64,000 nt of DNA from Terana coerulea. Its lineage: Eukaryota; Basidiomycota; Agaricomycetes; Polyporales; Phanerochaetaceae. Positions 61,109-64,000 of the stretch are shown piece after piece. Each line of letters begins with the position of its first letter. The stretch's first letter is position 1. The notes beneath the pieces are model-generated. The model made no database searches. It worked only from the letters and a program-made list of their open reading frames with translations, and was not told where the DNA came from. The stretch covers positions 62,001 to 126,000 of the forward strand of contig JAKOGH010001085.1 of the NCBI GenBank assembly GCA_024811115.1, given 5' to 3'. Both the position numbers and the translations under genes were made by a program.

Positions 61109-61560
61109 AATCATTATATATTGTCGCTCTACGGAGCTTATTAATAACCTCTTCCCTGGTGTGATTTGCGTCTGCATAGGACTTCGAGAACGCCGTGTCG
61201 CCCATATTGCTCCCAGGGGCACTACCCATGTCGGTACCTGTGCCCCTTGTGGGCCCCGAGTACAATGGGTACAGTGCCCTTCGGAGGCTCGTCAGAACCC
61301 TTCGCGTCGCTCTCGCCCGTATTCAAGTTGCTTTAGGGTAATGTAAGGTAGGTCTACGATGGAATTGCAAGGGTGTACGATACAGGGAGGAGGGCTGGAC
61401 GACGAAACAAACGATGACGAGGACAGCAATGCAAGAGGAACGAACTGTTGTACGATGCAGGGGAGGAAAGAGTCTGTATCCATGGAATAAATGTATGCGT
61501 AGATAGAGTTTTGGTTCTCTGTATCGACAGCCCGCCGTGTAACGTACTGTATGCGTGTAT
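61109..61560. other. Tail-to-tail spacer between Virilizer-type gene and MDM34
   Basis: The 452 bp contain both 3' ends. No reading frame of interest was seen, and several TATA/AATAAA-like motifs (for example AATAAA near 61486) may serve polyadenylation. Confidence 0.5.
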
Positions 61561-63816
61561 TTATGTGCTACTATTAACTTCATTTATATAACGGGATCGT
61601 CTACGTACGTGAGAGGGATGAAGGTCAGGGAATTGCGGCACGAGCTCATCTCGCGAGCAGAAGTAGCGGTCCATGTCCGAAGCGTCGAAATCCGACGTTG
61701 GCGGTGCGGGAGATGTGGGTCGGCTGTCCTCCGGAAGGCCCAGGTCGGCAGCGGTGGATGATGGTAACTTCTTCTTGCCCAGGAAGAACGTTCGCTTTCG
61801 ACGCGCTTTAGCTGGCTGCCGGTCAGCGTTGCTCCCGGAACCAGAGGACGTTGTCTCTCGGGGCGGGACGCTACGAACAGTGAAATGCTCGAGCGGACGA
61901 GTGTAAGGGGATAGAGTGTGGTTGGAGTTGCTCAGCATGGACAACCGAGAGACCGAGTTGAGACTGGGTTTGAGCACAATCTTGGGATCGTGGTCTGAGA
62001 GGGTGAGGTGGTCTGGAGGTGAGCCGAAACGGTCAAGGTTGCTTGAGAAAGACGACCGACGAGAACGGCGTATCCGCACGCCCTCGTCTTCTGAAGCGGG
62101 ATTGGGTGGTGTTGCGATAGATTGGGTCGCATCTGTCGAGAAGGAATTATGTGTGCGAAGGCTAGAGGGGCTGCTGAGACGACGTGACGGCTGCTCTGCT
62201 GAAGGCGTTGGGGGTACGCGTGGGGGTGAGGAAGACATAGGATACTCAGAACCTGGACGTCCACGATCGAAAGGGAACCTGTCTTCATCTTCGGGATATG
62301 GCATAGGACTGGCGTACATCGGAGTTGCACCTGCAAAGTACGGGTTATAGTGGCCAGCCCAACTATGTGACCTCTCCATCACGGATGCGGAGGATATCGC
62401 TCGACTGAGACCCGAGGGACGATTTAAGCCGGCCTGCTGAGATAGAAGGGACCCTAGTCGAGGAGTTCGCGAAGTCATAGGTGAGCCGCTAGAGATAGAC
62501 TCCCCAGACGGTGACAGTAGTTGCGAATGGGCGTGGATGACTCTCGGACGAGTGATAGTACCACCTCCGATGGCAGGGACGGACTCATACTCCTCTATTT
62601 CACCAGCTTCAGAAGGAGATGCCATGCTGAATGACGAGTCGGGCATCAAGTCCTCCCAGTTCGTGGAGTCAAACGATTCGCCCTCGTCTATCTCGCTTTC
62701 TTCTTCCGTAAGCTCTGCCAAGCCCCTGTCCGGCGCGAACAGGTCTCTGAAGGTACTGAATACACTCTTCTGCGGCAGTCCCTCCGGTCGAAGTCCATAG
62801 GTTGGATCGAAGTGTTCTCCGTCGCTATGTCCTTCGTGTGTAGAGGGGGTATGCGGAGATCGTGGCGATGCGACCGAGGAAGCTGGTCTTCGAAGACTCG
62901 ACATAGACAACAATGAAACAGGACGAGCATGCGACCGAGGGTTTGCTAAGGACGCTGTGCGAGCCATCATCGGCCTAACGCCAACAGCCTGCATGCCTGG
63001 TGCCTGGAGGAAGGGTGGAATACCGACGTCTGACGCAGCCATCGGTCGAGAGCGAACTGAGGGCGTCGGAGGTGGTGGTGGAGGCTGCTTGTTGAGATAC
63101 GGGGCTTCAACCTTGGCCTTCACCCACTGTTGACTCAACCTATGGATTATTCCAGGCAAATCCTCCCGAAACATTTGGCGTAGCTGACCCTCGATCTCCC
63201 GCTGGATAAACTTCTGGATGACAGCGATGGAGTCAAAAGTGCTGTTAATATCGACATTCTGAAGGGGATCTGTCTTGAAGACCAGGGTTATGCCTTTCTG
63301 CCGAGAAACGACCAAGACGACGTAGGAGTCGAGCTTGAAGTGCGACAGGCGCAGTAGCATGGGGACAACTAGCGGATGTTTGGCCGCTAACATGCCTCGA
63401 GAACCGCTTAGCATGTGGATGTCGGGTTGTTTATGGTTGAGCGGGTTGGCCTACGAGTATCAGTCACTCAGGCGCACCGGTACCCCCTAGAACTTGGCAC
63501 ACACCTGCACTTTCGTCCTCAGAACAATATGTGCATCCCCTTCATACGTCAGCCGGAAGATACCGCGAAACTGGTCCATCGTGAGCTCGCCAATGTCTCG
63601 TATCTCCAACTCCGGAGGCTAGTGGAGCTCAGTATACTTCAAAGCGACCTGCGAACTTTTGCAACACACCTGGGTCCCCATCTCCAGCTCGACCACCTCA
63701 ATCCTGTCCGCAATGACAGGAGGTTTGTTGCCTTTGTTGAGGGCTCCATCGAGCATTTGGATCGCATCGGCGTGAAATTGGTCGGAAAAGCGCGGCCATT
63801 TGAATGTGAATGACAT
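61561..63816 (-). CDS. MDM34: MDM34, ERMES complex subunit (SMP domain)
   Basis: Outer mitochondrial membrane subunit of the ER-mitochondria encounter structure, which moves phospholipids between the two membranes. Three exons (from Met 63816 with introns near 63668-63616 and about 63505-63452) join in frame to about 716 residues. The SMP domain includes [58 protein letters not shown] and [18 protein letters not shown], then [20 protein letters not shown] and [20 protein letters not shown]. The C-terminal 500 residues are Ser/Pro-rich and disordered, longer than in yeast Mdm34 but usual for basidiomycetes. The gene is tail-to-tail with the Virilizer-type gene, 452 bp apart. Confidence 0.93.
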
Positions 63817-64000
63817 TTGCTGTTCGAGTTGAGAGGAAAGCCAGCCTCATCCGCAGAGAGTCGCAAAGGTTCGTTCAGACGGAGACTGGCGAGAGCATGG
63901 GTCGTATAAGGCTATTGAGAGACATGGAGCTGGTGGTAGAAATCTAAGGGGCGGGTGCCGGTCTGCCTACGCCACCACGCGGCGAGACCCATACCGATTC

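Noticed and set aside
30435..63816. ER-related genes (BST1, STIMATE, ORM, MDM34) as a functional cluster
   Set aside because: They are separated by unrelated housekeeping genes and lie in both orientations; neighbourhood is likely coincidental.
1..64000. Transposable elements and CRISPR arrays
   Set aside because: No transposase, reverse transcriptase or integrase motifs, no long terminal or inverted repeats flanking a gene, and no regular repeat-spacer arrays were seen.

Overview
The window is nuclear DNA from a filamentous basidiomycete, most likely a mushroom-forming Agaricomycete (order not determinable from sequence alone). The evidence is the dense packing of intron-rich genes on both strands, introns of about 45-65 nt with GT..AG borders, and a set of fungal single-copy genes: the ERMES subunit MDM34, ORM/ORMDL, BST1, COQ10, an ALR-type CorA magnesium transporter, a KDM5 demethylase and a Uds1-domain protein. 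There is no sign of a bacterial, organellar or viral origin.

Layout. About 1-8.5 kb is extremely GC-rich. It carries a RhoGEF (DH-domain) gene running off the left edge and a GRR1-like leucine-rich-repeat gene, separated by about 4.5 kb without a credible gene. From 8.7 to 19.6 kb lie a REB1-like Myb factor, an ARO8-type aminotransferase, a six-knuckle CCHC protein and COQ10, with 1.9-3 kb gene-poor gaps. From 20 to 30 kb come a coiled-coil/low-complexity protein, a small probable mitochondrial protein, a coding-like but broken island, a 14-3-3 protein, a small membrane protein and tRNA-Arg(UCU). From 30 to 47 kb are the KDM5 histone demethylase, an ALR/MNR2-type magnesium transporter, BST1 and the Uds1 coiled-coil protein. 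From 48.7 to 63.8 kb the genes are eIF3m, a STIMATE-type membrane protein, PP1 inhibitor-2, MTD1, ORM, a Virilizer-type protein and MDM34.

Themes. Several neighbours act at the endoplasmic reticulum or its contact sites (BST1, STIMATE, ORM, MDM34). Gene-regulatory functions also recur: KDM5 on chromatin, the Virilizer-type protein on mRNA m6A, REB1 on DNA, eIF3m in translation. Four gene pairs start head-to-head across 230-570 bp (COQ10/coiled-coil, CorA/BST1, eIF3m/STIMATE, ORM/Virilizer) and probably share promoters. There is no evidence that these genes form a dedicated cluster.

The most important caution for a reader: at least ten recognisable protein families here are interrupted by single-base frame changes that mostly fall in short homopolymer runs. 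Removing or adding one base restores the conserved protein. This points to consensus indel errors in the assembly rather than gene decay, but raw reads are needed to decide. Coordinates below are genomic spans from start codon to stop codon and include introns.
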